From assembly GCF_021129155.1 (NCBI RefSeq), contig NZ_JAJOMC010000003.1, positions 62,001-126,000 on the forward strand: DNA of 64,000 bases, written 5' to 3'. The notes beneath the pieces are model-generated. The model did no database searches and was not told where the DNA came from. It worked only from the letters and a program-made list of their open reading frames with translations. Positions within the stretch are counted from its first letter, which is position 1; each line of letters opens with the position of its first letter. The DNA comes from Arthrobacter sp. AK04. Lineage in GTDB: Bacteria > Actinomycetota > Actinomycetes > Actinomycetales > Micrococcaceae. Made by a program: the position numbers and the translations under genes. Shown here piece by piece: positions 52,784-61,774 of the stretch.

Positions 52784-54094
52784 ATGTCCATCGGAAACCA
52801 CAACGTTCTTGCCCCGCGGATGCGCGGGCAACGCCCCACAGGTCTCGCATGCGGCGAAAGGCCTACGGAACCCAAAGGTCCGCTGTTTGTCACGGCACTC
52901 GCCTTTGCCCAGCTGACTCTGTTCATTGCCCTTTTGGGACCGGTGATGGTCTCAATGGCTTTGAAGGTCTCAACTCTTACTGAAGATCCAACAGCACGAA
53001 CGAGCATTGTCGGTTCAGTCCTGGGTATTGGGGCCTTGGCCGCTGTTATCGGTAACGCGGTCTTCGGACGTCTCTCGGACCGCACAACGTCCCGATTTGG
53101 ACGTCGCCGGCCGTGGCTCATCGGTGGCACCTTGGTGATGGCCGCAGCACTGCTGGTAATCAGCCAGGCAACAACACCTGAAATGCTGATGATCGGCTGG
53201 TTCGTCGCACAGCTCGGGGCAAATGCGGCCATTAGCCCATTTGTTGCAACCCTGGCAGATCAATTGCCCGAAAAGCAGTACGCCAGTGTTTCTGCCACCA
53301 TCGGCGTCATGCAAAACGTCGGCATCCTCGCAGCAACCTGGTTTGCATCACTGTTCGCAACTGACATGCTGCTGCTGTTCATGGCACCAGCGGCCGTAGG
53401 CGTGGTTGGCATGGTGATCTACGTGATGGTCCTGCCGGACCCCGTTCTGACGGTACGCCCGGCAAAACTCACCGCAAAAGAGCTGATCCAGTCGTTCTGG
53501 GTCAATCCAGTTAAGCACTCGGACTATGGCTTCGCATGGTGGTCGAGGTTCCTGATCTTCCTGTCCAGCTTCATGTTCACCTCATTCCGTCTTCCCTTCA
53601 TAGTGGACCGCCTGCATCTTGAAGCAGCACAAGCAGCCAGCGCTGTGTTCATGGGAGTGCTCGTGTATACCGTGGCTCTGGTGCCTGCAAGCTACATTGC
53701 TGGCTGGTTATCCGACCGCACCGGCCACCGGAAGCTCCCGGTTGCCTTGGCCACCGTCCTTTTCGCGGTCGGCACGTATCTGCTTGTACACGTTGAAACA
53801 GTTGGCCAGTTCTACCTCGTAGAGGCCTTGCTGGGTATCGCCTTCGGTATTTACGCAAGTGTCGACATGGCACTGGTGCTTGAGGTCCTCCCCAATGCCA
53901 ACAGCACCGCAAAGGATCTGGGCGTATTCAACATGGCCAACGCAGCGCCGCAGTCCCTGGCGCCGTTCGCAGGCGCCTGGCTGCTGACGGTCGGGGCAGC
54001 AGCAGCCCCCAATTATGGCCTCCTGCTGGGTGCAGCAGCTGCAGCCGCTCTTGCCGGGGCCCTGGTCATTCTGCCAATCAAGGGCGTCAGGTAG
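52784..54094 (+). CDS. MFS transporter
   Basis: 436 residues, about 12 helices. Loop 2-3 reads GRLSDRTTSRFGRRRPWLIGG, a form common in sugar or drug MFS proteins. The first 30 residues are hydrophilic, so the true start could be later (for example near residue 30), but no better ribosome site was seen. A TetR gene follows 172 bp downstream and may repress it. Substrate unknown. Confidence 0.78.
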   Translation: MSIGNHNVLAPRMRGQRPTGLACGERPTEPKGPLFVTALAFAQLTLFIALLGPVMVSMALKVSTLTEDPTARTSIVGSVLGIGALAAVIGNAVFGRLSDRTTSRFGRRRPWLIGGTLVMAAALLVISQATTPEMLMIGWFVAQLGANAAISPFVATLADQLPEKQYASVSATIGVMQNVGILAATWFASLFATDMLLLFMAPAAVGVVGMVIYVMVLPDPVLTVRPAKLTAKELIQSFWVNPVKHSDYGFAWWSRFLIFLSSFMFTSFRLPFIVDRLHLEAAQAASAVFMGVLVYTVALVPASYIAGWLSDRTGHRKLPVALATVLFAVGTYLLVHVETVGQFYLVEALLGIAFGIYASVDMALVLEVLPNANSTAKDLGVFNMANAAPQSLAPFAGAWLLTVGAAAAPNYGLLLGAAAAAALAGALVILPIKGVR

Positions 54095-54207
54095 GACCCG
54101 CTTGCACCTGAGTGTCCATCCGGCCGTAGGCTGGTAGAGACTGCAACCGCCCCCGTCGGCACGCTTCGGAAGCCTCGGGGCCGCGTGTATTCCCACGTCC
54201 ACAACCA

Positions 54208-54248
54208 GTGACGGTGACGGTTTCTGCGGAAACGACCGTCACCGTCAC
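54208..54248. promoter_or_regulatory. 14-bp inverted repeat with internal 6-bp repeats upstream of TetR gene
   Basis: Arms 54208-54221 (GTGACGGTGACGGT) and 54235-54248 are perfect complements separated by 13 bp, ending 18 bp before ATG 54267. Each arm repeats TGACGG. There is no U-tract, so a TetR operator is more likely than a terminator. Confidence 0.5.
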
Positions 54249-54266
54249 CGAGCACCAGGAGACATC

Positions 54267-54929
54267 ATGCAGGCTGCCACCGCTGCTCCTTCGCCACGCC
54301 GCACAAGCGGACGTCCGAAAGGGGCCGACGGTGCCATCCGACGCGAGGAGATCCTCACGGCTGCAACCCAGTTGTTCTCAGTTGAGGGCTTCAGAGGGCT
54401 TACCATGAGCGCCATCGCCCGTGAATGCGGAATGAGCCTGTCCGGCCTGGTGCACTACTTCCCTACCAAGGATCTCCTCCTGCAGGCAGCGATGGACCGC
54501 CGAGACGAAATTGACCAGGCCCGCATTGCGCTTCCAGGCAAAGCCGCCCCGCGAGGCTGGGCCTATCTGGATTCGCTCGTTGCGCTCGTCCGGCACAACC
54601 AACAGCAAGAAGGGATTGTGCGGCTCTTCACGACTGTCGCCGCAGAGGCCGTCGACCCGCAGCATCCAGCGAATGCCTGGCTGAGGAGCCATCATCAAAG
54701 CTCTGCTTCCCGAATTCAAAAGGCGTTGGCTGAGGCCAGTGAAGACGGCACCCTGGCTGAGGACGCGCCCGTTACTTCAATTGCCCGCGCTCTCATAGCG
54801 GCGATGGATGGGCTGCAGCTACAGTGGCTGTCCGACCCGGGCTACCCTGACATGGCCGAAGATTTTGAAATGCTAGTTTCTACGGTTCGTTACCGTTGGG
54901 GCTTGCCCCAATCTTCCGCCGACGCATAG
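54267..54929 (+). CDS. TetR-family transcriptional regulator
   Basis: 220 residues. HTH: ILTAATQLFSVEGFRGLTMSAIARECGMSLSGLVHYFPTKDLLL (about 29-72). The C-terminal ligand domain is all-helical. It probably represses itself and the upstream MFS gene through the inverted repeat at 54208-54248. Confidence 0.87.
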   Translation: MQAATAAPSPRRTSGRPKGADGAIRREEILTAATQLFSVEGFRGLTMSAIARECGMSLSGLVHYFPTKDLLLQAAMDRRDEIDQARIALPGKAAPRGWAYLDSLVALVRHNQQQEGIVRLFTTVAAEAVDPQHPANAWLRSHHQSSASRIQKALAEASEDGTLAEDAPVTSIARALIAAMDGLQLQWLSDPGYPDMAEDFEMLVSTVRYRWGLPQSSADA

Positions 54930-54993
54930 TACAAGGGCCACCTGTTTGCCGGGACATAGGACGACTGCGGCCCGGCCGCCGTCGTCCTACCTG

Positions 54994-55619
54994 TCACAGC
55001 CCTATCGAAGGTAATTGCAGGCATAATGACCTTGCCACTTCGGAGTCCTCAAAACCTTGGTCGATGCCCGCCAGCTCGTAGTCTCTAACGAACGTCCCAA
55101 AGGGAAAGCGTCCAACGTTCCATAATTGGATAAGCCGCGGGATAAAGACCTGAGGCACGGAGCTGGCCTGAACCACAGTCTTGAAGGTCCAGCCCTTGAC
55201 CAGCGAGGCCCTATTTCGAAGCTGACCTCAGTGCCCGGTTTCGCAGCCCCAACGAGGGCGACCGTTCCGCGGACACCCAATGCGTAGAAGCGCGAAAATG
55301 CCTGTGGTGTCCACAATGTAGTCGACGCCGGTATCTCTGTTATTTCGCGTAGCCGCTCTGCGACATCCTCGGCCTGGAGTTGATCACACGCCGTGGCACC
55401 GAGCCCCCGGGCAAGTTCCAAACGGAAGTCGTTTATGTCGACGGCAACGATCGGGGCGCAGTCTGCCACCCTTGCCGCCATCACTGCCGCGCCGCCCACT
55501 GCGCCTATGCCAACACAACAAGCGAAGAGCCGATCTCCCGGATGGCATGTATCCCCAGGCTGCGAAACGCTATCTGCGTTCAGTGCGGCGCCGCGCTTTG
55601 AAGCGTCTCGCCTGTCCAA
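54994..55619 (-). pseudogene. decayed, 5'-truncated zinc alcohol dehydrogenase
   Basis: Fragments in several frames match the dehydrogenase at 56661-57767: GIGAVGGAAVMAARVADCAP with AVDINDFRLELARGLGAT, then (shifted) TGVDYIVDTTGIF, then (shifted back) GTVALVGAAKPGTEVSFEIG, then (shifted again) SSVPQVFIPRLIQLWNVGRF and GIDQGFEDSE. The N-terminal catalytic/zinc domain is absent. At least three frame changes and the loss of the first half show a dead duplicate of the functional gene 1.5 kb away. Its 5' part overlaps the small membrane protein gene. Confidence 0.75.
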
Positions 55620-55878
55620 GATGTGTCTGAAGCAGCAGCAGGCGGGGCACCGCGATATATACCGCGAGAGGGACCACCACCAAGGTTAGGACAAACGCAC
55701 GCAGCACAGGGTGCCATTGGGGAACCAGCTCACCCAAGGCGTACATTCCCGTTGCAGCCATGGGAAAAATGGCCAGCCAAGTCACGACCGCCCGTACGTG
55801 CACGGATGCTATTCCCGCGGCATGCCGGTGACGTACATCCGTTTCGTCAGCCGCGAGAGCCCTGCCCTCGTGTTCCAT
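55570..55878 (-). CDS. small two-helix membrane protein
   Basis: 102 residues from ATG 55878 (TTTGGAG 5 bp upstream; 55893 is an alternative). Two hydrophobic segments (about 31-50 VRAVVTWLAIFPMAATGMYA and 60-85 VLRAFVLTLVVVPLAVYIAV) surround a short loop, and the C-terminus is Arg-rich. Similar two-helix modules occur fused to or near antibiotic-biosynthesis-monooxygenase domains. Function unknown. It lies between the decayed dehydrogenase and a TetR gene. Confidence 0.55.
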   Translation of the reverse strand: MEHEGRALAADETDVRHRHAAGIASVHVRAVVTWLAIFPMAATGMYALGELVPQWHPVLRAFVLTLVVVPLAVYIAVPRLLLLQTHLGQARRFKARRRTERR

Positions 55879-55962
55879 ACAGTCTCCAAACATTCAGTTG
55901 GAAAGATCCTAGGCGTTAACTTTCGAAAATTACAAACGGTTAGTTGGAGTTAGGATGTGGGT

Positions 55963-56541
55963 ATGGCTTGGGACACGGACGCTACAAAGGCAAGGCTCCT
56001 CGATGCTGCCGTCTCCGAGTTTTCGACCCGCGGCTTTGCCGGTGCACGGGTGGATGAAATATCGAAAAAATCGGGGTGCAACAAAGAGCGTATTTACTTC
56101 TACTTCGGCAACAAGGCAAAGCTCTTTGAAGCAGCGCTTACGCGTGAGCTTGGTTCAGCGCTGGAGGATCTTTCGATCAACGGGTCTGGGCCAACGGCAG
56201 TTGCGGACTTCGCAGGCCGGTACTTCGACTTCGCCCTGAGCCATCCATGCCTGGCACGTCTCACGGCCTGGGAGGGCCTCGAGCGAAGCCACCCGGTCGG
56301 CGCCGAAAACCGCGCCCTTCACGCGACGCGCAAGGTATCGCAGATCCGAAGCGCCCTTCCAGGGATAAGTGAAGCTGAGGCAGAAGACCTCCTGCTCAAC
56401 ATCATCACCCTGTGCCACGCCTGGATGTCGAGCCCGAACGTCCATCTGGTAATAACGGGCACCCCCGATCACGACCGCCGGCGCTCGGCCATCATGCGGA
56501 CCACTGAACTTCTCGCGCGTGACGCATCGGCGTTGAAGTAG
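55963..56541 (+). CDS. TetR-family transcriptional regulator
   Basis: 192 residues. HTH: LLDAAVSEFSTRGFAGARVDEISKKSGCNKERIYFYFGNKAKLFEAAL (about 9-56). ATG 55963 is preferred (AGGA 7 bp upstream) to GTG 55957. The upstream gap contains TTTCGAAA, a possible operator core. It is convergent with the aryl-alcohol dehydrogenase operon and is a candidate regulator of it or of the small membrane gene. Confidence 0.86.
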   Translation: MAWDTDATKARLLDAAVSEFSTRGFAGARVDEISKKSGCNKERIYFYFGNKAKLFEAALTRELGSALEDLSINGSGPTAVADFAGRYFDFALSHPCLARLTAWEGLERSHPVGAENRALHATRKVSQIRSALPGISEAEAEDLLLNIITLCHAWMSSPNVHLVITGTPDHDRRRSAIMRTTELLARDASALK

Positions 56542-56581
56542 GGATTGCGAAGCCTGGCAGTAGGGTCTTTCCCAAATACAA

Positions 56582-56621
56582 AGAGGACGACGGCGGGTGC
56601 GCACCCACCGTCGTCCTCTTC
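56582..56621. terminator. bidirectional terminator between TetR and dehydrogenase genes
   Basis: 13-bp perfect stem (56582-56594 with 56609-56621) with further pairing inside, followed by CTTT on the plus strand and TTTGTATTT on the minus strand. Confidence 0.85.
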
Positions 56622-56660
56622 TTTACGAGGCGACGAACCTCAGACAGTAGATCGGTACCG

Positions 56661-57767
56661 CTAGAACACAATGACAGGCTTGATTACCGATCCCTTGGCG
56701 GAGTCCTCGAAGCCCTGGTTAATCTCATCGAGGGAGTAGTTCCGCATCAGCTTGTCCATGGGGAAGCGGCCTTCCTTCCACAGCTCGATGAGCTTGGGAA
56801 TGAAGACCTGGGGTACGGAGCTGCCTTGAATAATGGTTTTGAACGTCCAGCCCTTGACGAGTGAGAGTCCAATCTCGAACGTGACCTCTGTGCCTGGCTT
56901 GGCCGCACCAACCAGGGCCAGGGTGCCGCGCAGGGCCAGGGCGTCGGCTGCTTGGCGGAGCAGCTCCGGCCGGGCTGTTGTGTCGATTACGTAATCAGCG
57001 CCGCGGCCGTCAGTCAGACGAAGAATTTCGTCCGTGAGGTCAACTTCCTTGGTGTTGATGACGTCTGTCGCGCCAAGTTCCTTTGCCAGATCAAGCCGCG
57101 AGGCATGGATGTCCACAGCGATAATGCGGGCGCACCCCGCTACCGCTCCGGCCATAATTGCACCTGATCCCACCGCGCCTGTTCCGATAACCACAAGAGT
57201 GCTGTTAAGCGAGGGCTTGAGTTCGTTAAGCACCGCACCGGCCCCGGTTTGGATGCCGCAGCCCAATGGGGCAACAATCTCCAACGGGACGTCGGATCCG
57301 ATCCGGACGACGCTTTCCTCAACAACATTGGCGTAGGTAGCGAAGGAAGACTGGCCGAAGAAATGGGAGGAAACGACCTCACCGTCTTTGCTCAAGGCAG
57401 TGGTTCCGTCGGTCCTTCTGCCCCCAAAGTCTGCTGCGAAGAGGTTCTCGCAGTACGCCATCTCCCCGGACCTGCAGCGGTCACATTTTCCGCAGTACGC
57501 CGCAGCGAGCAGGACATGGTCTCCCGGCTGCACAGTTGTGACCGAAGCCCCAACTTTTTCTACAACTCCGGCACCTTCATGTCCAAGAACGGCGGGCAAG
57601 GGCGTCGGATACACCTGGTCCCGGACAATCGCATCCGTGTGGCACACACCGGTAGCCACCATCTTTACGAGTACTTCATTCGGACGAAGTTCGTCCAGCT
57701 GAAGTTGTTCAATCGTGAGCGGCTGCTTAGGCTCGCGTGCCACTGCTGCGGTTACCTGCATGGTCAT
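56661..57767 (-). CDS. zinc-dependent aryl/benzyl-alcohol-type dehydrogenase
   Basis: 368 residues. Catalytic zinc ligands C42 and H63/E64; structural cysteines C92, C95, C98 and C106; the GCGIQTGAGAV segment with the third zinc Cys; nucleotide motif IGTGAVG. This matches the benzyl-alcohol/geraniol dehydrogenase group. It is the third gene of a minus-strand operon (symporter, aldehyde dehydrogenase, alcohol dehydrogenase) and would oxidise an aromatic alcohol to the aldehyde used by the next enzyme. A decayed copy lies at 54994-55619. Confidence 0.87.
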   Translation of the reverse strand: MTMQVTAAVAREPKQPLTIEQLQLDELRPNEVLVKMVATGVCHTDAIVRDQVYPTPLPAVLGHEGAGVVEKVGASVTTVQPGDHVLLAAAYCGKCDRCRSGEMAYCENLFAADFGGRRTDGTTALSKDGEVVSSHFFGQSSFATYANVVEESVVRIGSDVPLEIVAPLGCGIQTGAGAVLNELKPSLNSTLVVIGTGAVGSGAIMAGAVAGCARIIAVDIHASRLDLAKELGATDVINTKEVDLTDEILRLTDGRGADYVIDTTARPELLRQAADALALRGTLALVGAAKPGTEVTFEIGLSLVKGWTFKTIIQGSSVPQVFIPKLIELWKEGRFPMDKLMRNYSLDEINQGFEDSAKGSVIKPVIVF

Positions 57768-57812
57768 GTCTTCCTCGGAGATTCTTCGTGGTGGGTTGCT
57801 GGATGTCTTGAT

Positions 57813-59264
57813 TTAGAACGGGTACTGCTGGTCAGACTGCTCTACCGTGATCCACTTGAGCTCAGTAAATTCGTTGATTACTGCCCGCCCATCGAACCGG
57901 CCGTAGCCGCTGTTCTTCATGCCGCCATAAGGAGCCTGGGCCTCATTTTGGACCGTCGCCCCGTTGACGTGGACGTGGCCGGCCTGGATCCGCATGGCGA
58001 CCTGCAAAGCACGGGTGCTATCGGCGCCAAAAACTGCGGCCGCCAGGCCATACTCGGTGTCGTTGGCCACCTGAACTGCCTCTTCCACGCCGGAGACGCG
58101 GACCACAGTGGTGATCGGCCCGAACGTTTCCTGGTCGTAGATGGACATTTCCGGCCGTACTTTGTCCACTATGGTGGCGGGCATGGAGGCACCGTCTGCA
58201 CGATCACCTGCCACGAGTTCAGCACCCTTGGAGAGTGCATCCTCAATGAGGCCGTTGATCCTGGTACCGGACTCTTCCCGGATCATTGGACCAACGATGC
58301 AAGCTTCGTCCGTCAAGGGGTCCCCGGCGCTCAACTCCGCTGCACGTGCTGCAAACTTTGCTACGAACTCGTCCGCAACCTTCTCGTCGACCACGAAGCG
58401 CTCGGTCGACATGCAGATTTGACCTTGGTAAAGGAACGAGCCAAAGACGGCTGCGTTGACCGCGCCATCGATGTCAGCATCGTCAAGAACCACAAGGGGT
58501 GCCTTGCCACCCAGCTCCAGCAGTACCGGCTTCAAGTGACGGGCTGCCTTCTCCGCGATAATGCGGCCTACCGCTGTAGATCCGGTGAAGTTGATTCGGC
58601 GGACGGCGGGATGGGCGATGATGGCTTCAACCACCTGGTCCGAGTCTTCAGCGGTGCTCGTAATGAAGTTGAGGACGCCTGCGGGCACGCCGGCCTCGTG
58701 CAGGACCTCGGCGATGATGGCGTGTGTCCGTGGACTGGTTTCCGAGGCGCGGAATACCACCGTGTTGCCGCAGACGATTGGGTAGGCAATGGCCCGGGCA
58801 GCGAGGACTCCTGCTCCGTTCCAAGGGGCCATGCTGAGAACTACACCTGCGGGCTGCCGAACGGTCATCGAAAGTGTGCCCGGCTTGTCAGTGGGGAGCG
58901 TCTCGCCCTGGATCTGGGTAGCCAGACCAGCAGCTTCCCGGAACAACTGGGCCGTGAGGAAGACGTTGAAGCCGGCCCAGAGCTGAGCCGCGCCAACTTC
59001 CGACATCATTGTTTCGATGAATTCCGGGCCGCGGCGTTCCATGATTTCGGCGGCCTTGAGCATCACGGCACGTCGTTCGCTGGGCCCTGAGATGGACCAC
59101 GTGGTGAATGCCTTCGCAGCAGACTCAACAGCGTCAAGTGCGTCGTTCACATCGGCTGCTGCGCTTTCGGTCACTAGAGCACCTGTCACCGGGTGACGGC
59201 GTTCGAACGTCTTACCTTCGCGACCGTTCCGGGCCTGGTTGTCAATGATGAGTTGCGTTTGCAA
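57813..59264 (-). CDS. aromatic aldehyde dehydrogenase (salicylaldehyde/vanillin type)
   Basis: 483 residues. Catalytic Cys in YQGQICMSTER (about residue 284), Glu in LLELGGKAPLVVL (about 249), and INFTGSTAVGRIIAEKAARHLKP in the cofactor region. The order DDADIDGAVNAAVFGSFLYQGQICMSTERF is characteristic of salicylaldehyde/vanillin dehydrogenases. A TTG start at 59264 is chosen because AAGGAG stands 5 bp in front; a longer frame starts at 59300. Together with neighbouring genes it suggests formation of salicylate or a similar acid. Confidence 0.86.
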   Translation of the reverse strand: MQTQLIIDNQARNGREGKTFERRHPVTGALVTESAAADVNDALDAVESAAKAFTTWSISGPSERRAVMLKAAEIMERRGPEFIETMMSEVGAAQLWAGFNVFLTAQLFREAAGLATQIQGETLPTDKPGTLSMTVRQPAGVVLSMAPWNGAGVLAARAIAYPIVCGNTVVFRASETSPRTHAIIAEVLHEAGVPAGVLNFITSTAEDSDQVVEAIIAHPAVRRINFTGSTAVGRIIAEKAARHLKPVLLELGGKAPLVVLDDADIDGAVNAAVFGSFLYQGQICMSTERFVVDEKVADEFVAKFAARAAELSAGDPLTDEACIVGPMIREESGTRINGLIEDALSKGAELVAGDRADGASMPATIVDKVRPEMSIYDQETFGPITTVVRVSGVEEAVQVANDTEYGLAAAVFGADSTRALQVAMRIQAGHVHVNGATVQNEAQAPYGGMKNSGYGRFDGRAVINEFTELKWITVEQSDQQYPF

Positions 59265-59321
59265 GGTGACTCCTTCGTGGATGCTCTTACCCGCCCACAC
59301 GGTGCGGTCGGATTGTTGTTT

Positions 59322-60668
59322 CTAGTGGTGGATGGTGTGGCCGGCTGCAGGAGCCCCTGCAGCGCCGCCCTTGGTCTCGGTGTCGCGAGGGCGCGGTACG
59401 GTCAGGACTGCTATCGCACCGACTGCTGCAGCGATGGCCCAGACGGAGAAGTTGATGAAGTTGCCGAGCGCCGCGGCAACAAGGACACCTCCACCAGAAA
59501 TTGCCAGAACGGCCCCAATACGCCCGATGCCCAAGGTGATTCCCAAGGCCGTGGCTCGTGTTGCACCGGAGAAGTAGGTGGCCACAAAACCGTTGACCAG
59601 AATCTGGGCTCCCACTGATCCAAATCCGACCACTGCGACCAGGGCGTACATCGCCACGAGCGGCATCATGCCTGTACCCATCAGCACAAGCGCGATTCCG
59701 GAACTGGCAAAGGAGACGGCTGTGACCCGTCGTGGGCCGAAACGGTCCGCCAGTCGCGAGGACACCAGGACACCCACGACCGCCCCAATGTTGACAGTAA
59801 GGAGGAAAGTCAGGGATGAGGCCAGCGAGTACTTGGCGATGACCATGAGCTGTGGCAACCAGGTGTTCAGACCATACACGAGCGTTTGGCCGCAGATCCC
59901 CGCGAGGCAGAACAAGACCATAGCGCCGAGCAGTCGCCCGGTCAGCAGGGTGCGAAAGCGGCCTTTTTCCGGAGCATCGCCTTGAACCTTGGCTGGCGGC
60001 AGTGATTCCAGTCCGTATTCTGCAACGATTCGTTCCGCTTGGGCGCGGTCACCTTTTGCAACGAGGTATGCCGGAGACTCCGGAAGGTATTTGAAGAGCA
60101 ACGGAACTACGGTCACAAGAGGGATACCCCCCAATGCGAGCATTCCCTGGAATCCAAGTGTTGATAGGAACGCGAGAGCCAGGAGTGCGGCCAGGATGCC
60201 CCCAACGGCGTAGCCGGAAAACATCAGAGCATTGTTGAAGTTCCGCCTATTGGATTTCGAGAACTCGACGGTGAGGGCGATTGCCGTGGGGATGACTCCT
60301 CCGAGCCCAAGCCCGGCGAGAAACCGGAATAGTCCAAACAGTTCTGGAGTCGGCGCCCAGGCCGTCAGCAGCATCAGGAGCGAGAAGGACGCAATGGAGA
60401 CCATCATGACCTTCCTGCGACCCACCACGTCAGTCAGGTACCCAATCAATATGGCACCTATGAACATGCCAGCAAGTGCGTAGCTGCCGATGGCGCCGGT
60501 CTCTACGGGAGTCAAACCCCAAGGTTCATATGCAAGGAGTTTAGGGACGATTGCGCCGTAAACGACAAGGTCGTACCCGTCGAAAACGATCGCTAGAAAA
60601 CAGAGGAAGATGACAATTGCGGGAGATTTGCCGGCCCGCGCGGGCGAAGAAGTTTGGGGGAAAGCCAT
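59322..60668 (-). CDS. aromatic acid:H+ symporter (MFS, AAHS family)
   Basis: 448 residues, about 12 helices. The helix-1 motif FDGYDLVVYG and loop 2-3 GYLTDVVGRRKVMM are signatures of PcaK/BenK-type aromatic acid permeases. It is the first gene of the minus-strand operon and is divergent from the PaaX gene. It would import an aromatic carboxylate such as salicylate or benzoate. Confidence 0.87.
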   Translation of the reverse strand: MAFPQTSSPARAGKSPAIVIFLCFLAIVFDGYDLVVYGAIVPKLLAYEPWGLTPVETGAIGSYALAGMFIGAILIGYLTDVVGRRKVMMVSIASFSLLMLLTAWAPTPELFGLFRFLAGLGLGGVIPTAIALTVEFSKSNRRNFNNALMFSGYAVGGILAALLALAFLSTLGFQGMLALGGIPLVTVVPLLFKYLPESPAYLVAKGDRAQAERIVAEYGLESLPPAKVQGDAPEKGRFRTLLTGRLLGAMVLFCLAGICGQTLVYGLNTWLPQLMVIAKYSLASSLTFLLTVNIGAVVGVLVSSRLADRFGPRRVTAVSFASSGIALVLMGTGMMPLVAMYALVAVVGFGSVGAQILVNGFVATYFSGATRATALGITLGIGRIGAVLAISGGGVLVAAALGNFINFSVWAIAAAVGAIAVLTVPRPRDTETKGGAAGAPAAGHTIHH

Positions 60669-60750
60669 TGGGGACTCCAGGTGGTATACACAACATTGTG
60701 ATGTGCCTGAGATTCAGGATGGATCGTCTGTGATCTGACCCACGTTCGAA

Positions 60751-60769
60751 TGTAACATAAATGTGTTAG
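60751..60769. promoter_or_regulatory. TGTAACA-type box in the symporter/PaaX divergent region
   Basis: TAACAT-AA-ATGTGTTA is an imperfect inverted repeat whose left half TGTAAC is identical to boxes at 61685-61690 and (inverted) 61717-61722. It could be the PaaX-family operator for the divergent symporter/PaaX promoters. Confidence 0.45.
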
Positions 60770-60823
60770 CCGTCAATAGATGTGTTGCACGTTGCGGGCC
60801 GCATCCAAGTTTTAAGGAGTTTC

Positions 60824-61678
60824 ATGCACTGGAAACCACGGGCCCTGATCCTGGACCTGTTCGGAGACTATCTCCGCTACGCGGGCAGCGAGGTCCGGCT
60901 GGCTGACATCACCGAACTCCTCGCCGTCTTTGACATAGAACCCGCTACCGTACGGGTCAACTTGTCCCGATTGCGTAAAGAGGGCTGGTTCACCACACGG
61001 CGAGTGGGCCGGGAAACGGTATATGCCCTCACCCCCCACATGCTGGAGATCCTCAATGAGGGACGCGAACGGATCTTCCACCGCCGCAGCGAGGAGTGGG
61101 AAGGGCGCTGGACAATGGCCATTTATCAGGTGCCCGAGGCTGACCGCGCCGTCCGCGAACAGCTCCGCAAACAACTGGCATGGCATGGATTTGGGCAGTT
61201 GTCACCCTCGACTTGGTTGAGCCCCCATGACCTCATGGCCGAAGTCCGCGAGATTGGCGCCGAATACCCATCTGCGAAAGTAGACGCCCTCTGGTGCGGG
61301 ACAGGCAATCTGCAGGAGGACCGCGACCTTGCAGCGCGCTGCTGGGACCTGGAACAGCTTGGCGGAGATTACCAAGAGTTCATCCGGACGTACGCGACAT
61401 CGGACAACGAAGTGTTGAATGCAGGCAAAGAGGGGCGAACGGCGCTCATCGAGCGAATGCACCTTATCGGCGACTTTCGCCGCTTTTTGTTCCGGGACCC
61501 CTACCTACCGCGGGAGCTGCAGCCGGGCGGCTGGCCGAGCGATGAAGCCTATCTCTTGTTCGGCGCGGTGCACCGACAGCTGGGACCGGCCGCGACGGAG
61601 TTTGTTTCGGGAGTCATCGGAGAACCGGTTGGGCCGGGGCTTGAGGTTACGACTGAGTTGGCACGTAGCCACGCGTGA
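60824..61678 (+). CDS. PaaX-family transcriptional regulator
   Basis: 284 residues. The N-terminal winged helix (ALILDLFGDYLRYAGSEVRLADITELL, then VRVNLSRLRKEGWFTTRR) and the PaaX central/C-terminal domains with the QEFIRTYAT and FLFRDPYLPRELQP segments are clear. ATG 60824 has AAGGAG 6 bp upstream. PaaX proteins repress aromatic-CoA pathways and are released by an aryl-CoA. Its neighbours include an aromatic-CoA hydroxylase and a CoA ligase, so a salicylyl-CoA-like inducer is a reasonable guess. Confidence 0.88.
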   Translation: MHWKPRALILDLFGDYLRYAGSEVRLADITELLAVFDIEPATVRVNLSRLRKEGWFTTRRVGRETVYALTPHMLEILNEGRERIFHRRSEEWEGRWTMAIYQVPEADRAVREQLRKQLAWHGFGQLSPSTWLSPHDLMAEVREIGAEYPSAKVDALWCGTGNLQEDRDLAARCWDLEQLGGDYQEFIRTYATSDNEVLNAGKEGRTALIERMHLIGDFRRFLFRDPYLPRELQPGGWPSDEAYLLFGAVHRQLGPAATEFVSGVIGEPVGPGLEVTTELARSHA

Positions 61679-61684
61679 GGCTCG

Positions 61685-61726
61685 TGTAACAAATTCTTGA
61701 CGGGACACTTGGATTAGTTACATAAT
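61685..61726 (+). promoter_or_regulatory. promoter and flanking TGTAAC/GTTACA boxes of the hydroxylase operon
   Basis: TTGACG (61697-61702), 18-bp spacer and CATAAT (61721-61726) form a good promoter. Inverted TGTAAC (61685-61690) and GTTACA (61717-61722) boxes flank it, the second overlapping the -10, which suits repression by the adjacent PaaX protein. Confidence 0.6.
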
Positions 61727-61774
61727 CGTCGTGAGACTTCTCTCACTGATTTCCCAACTTAGAAGGTGGCATCG

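Noticed and set aside
57249-59090. 613-codon plus-strand open frame
   Set aside because: Antisense to the well-supported alcohol and aldehyde dehydrogenases; a by-product of high-GC codon use.
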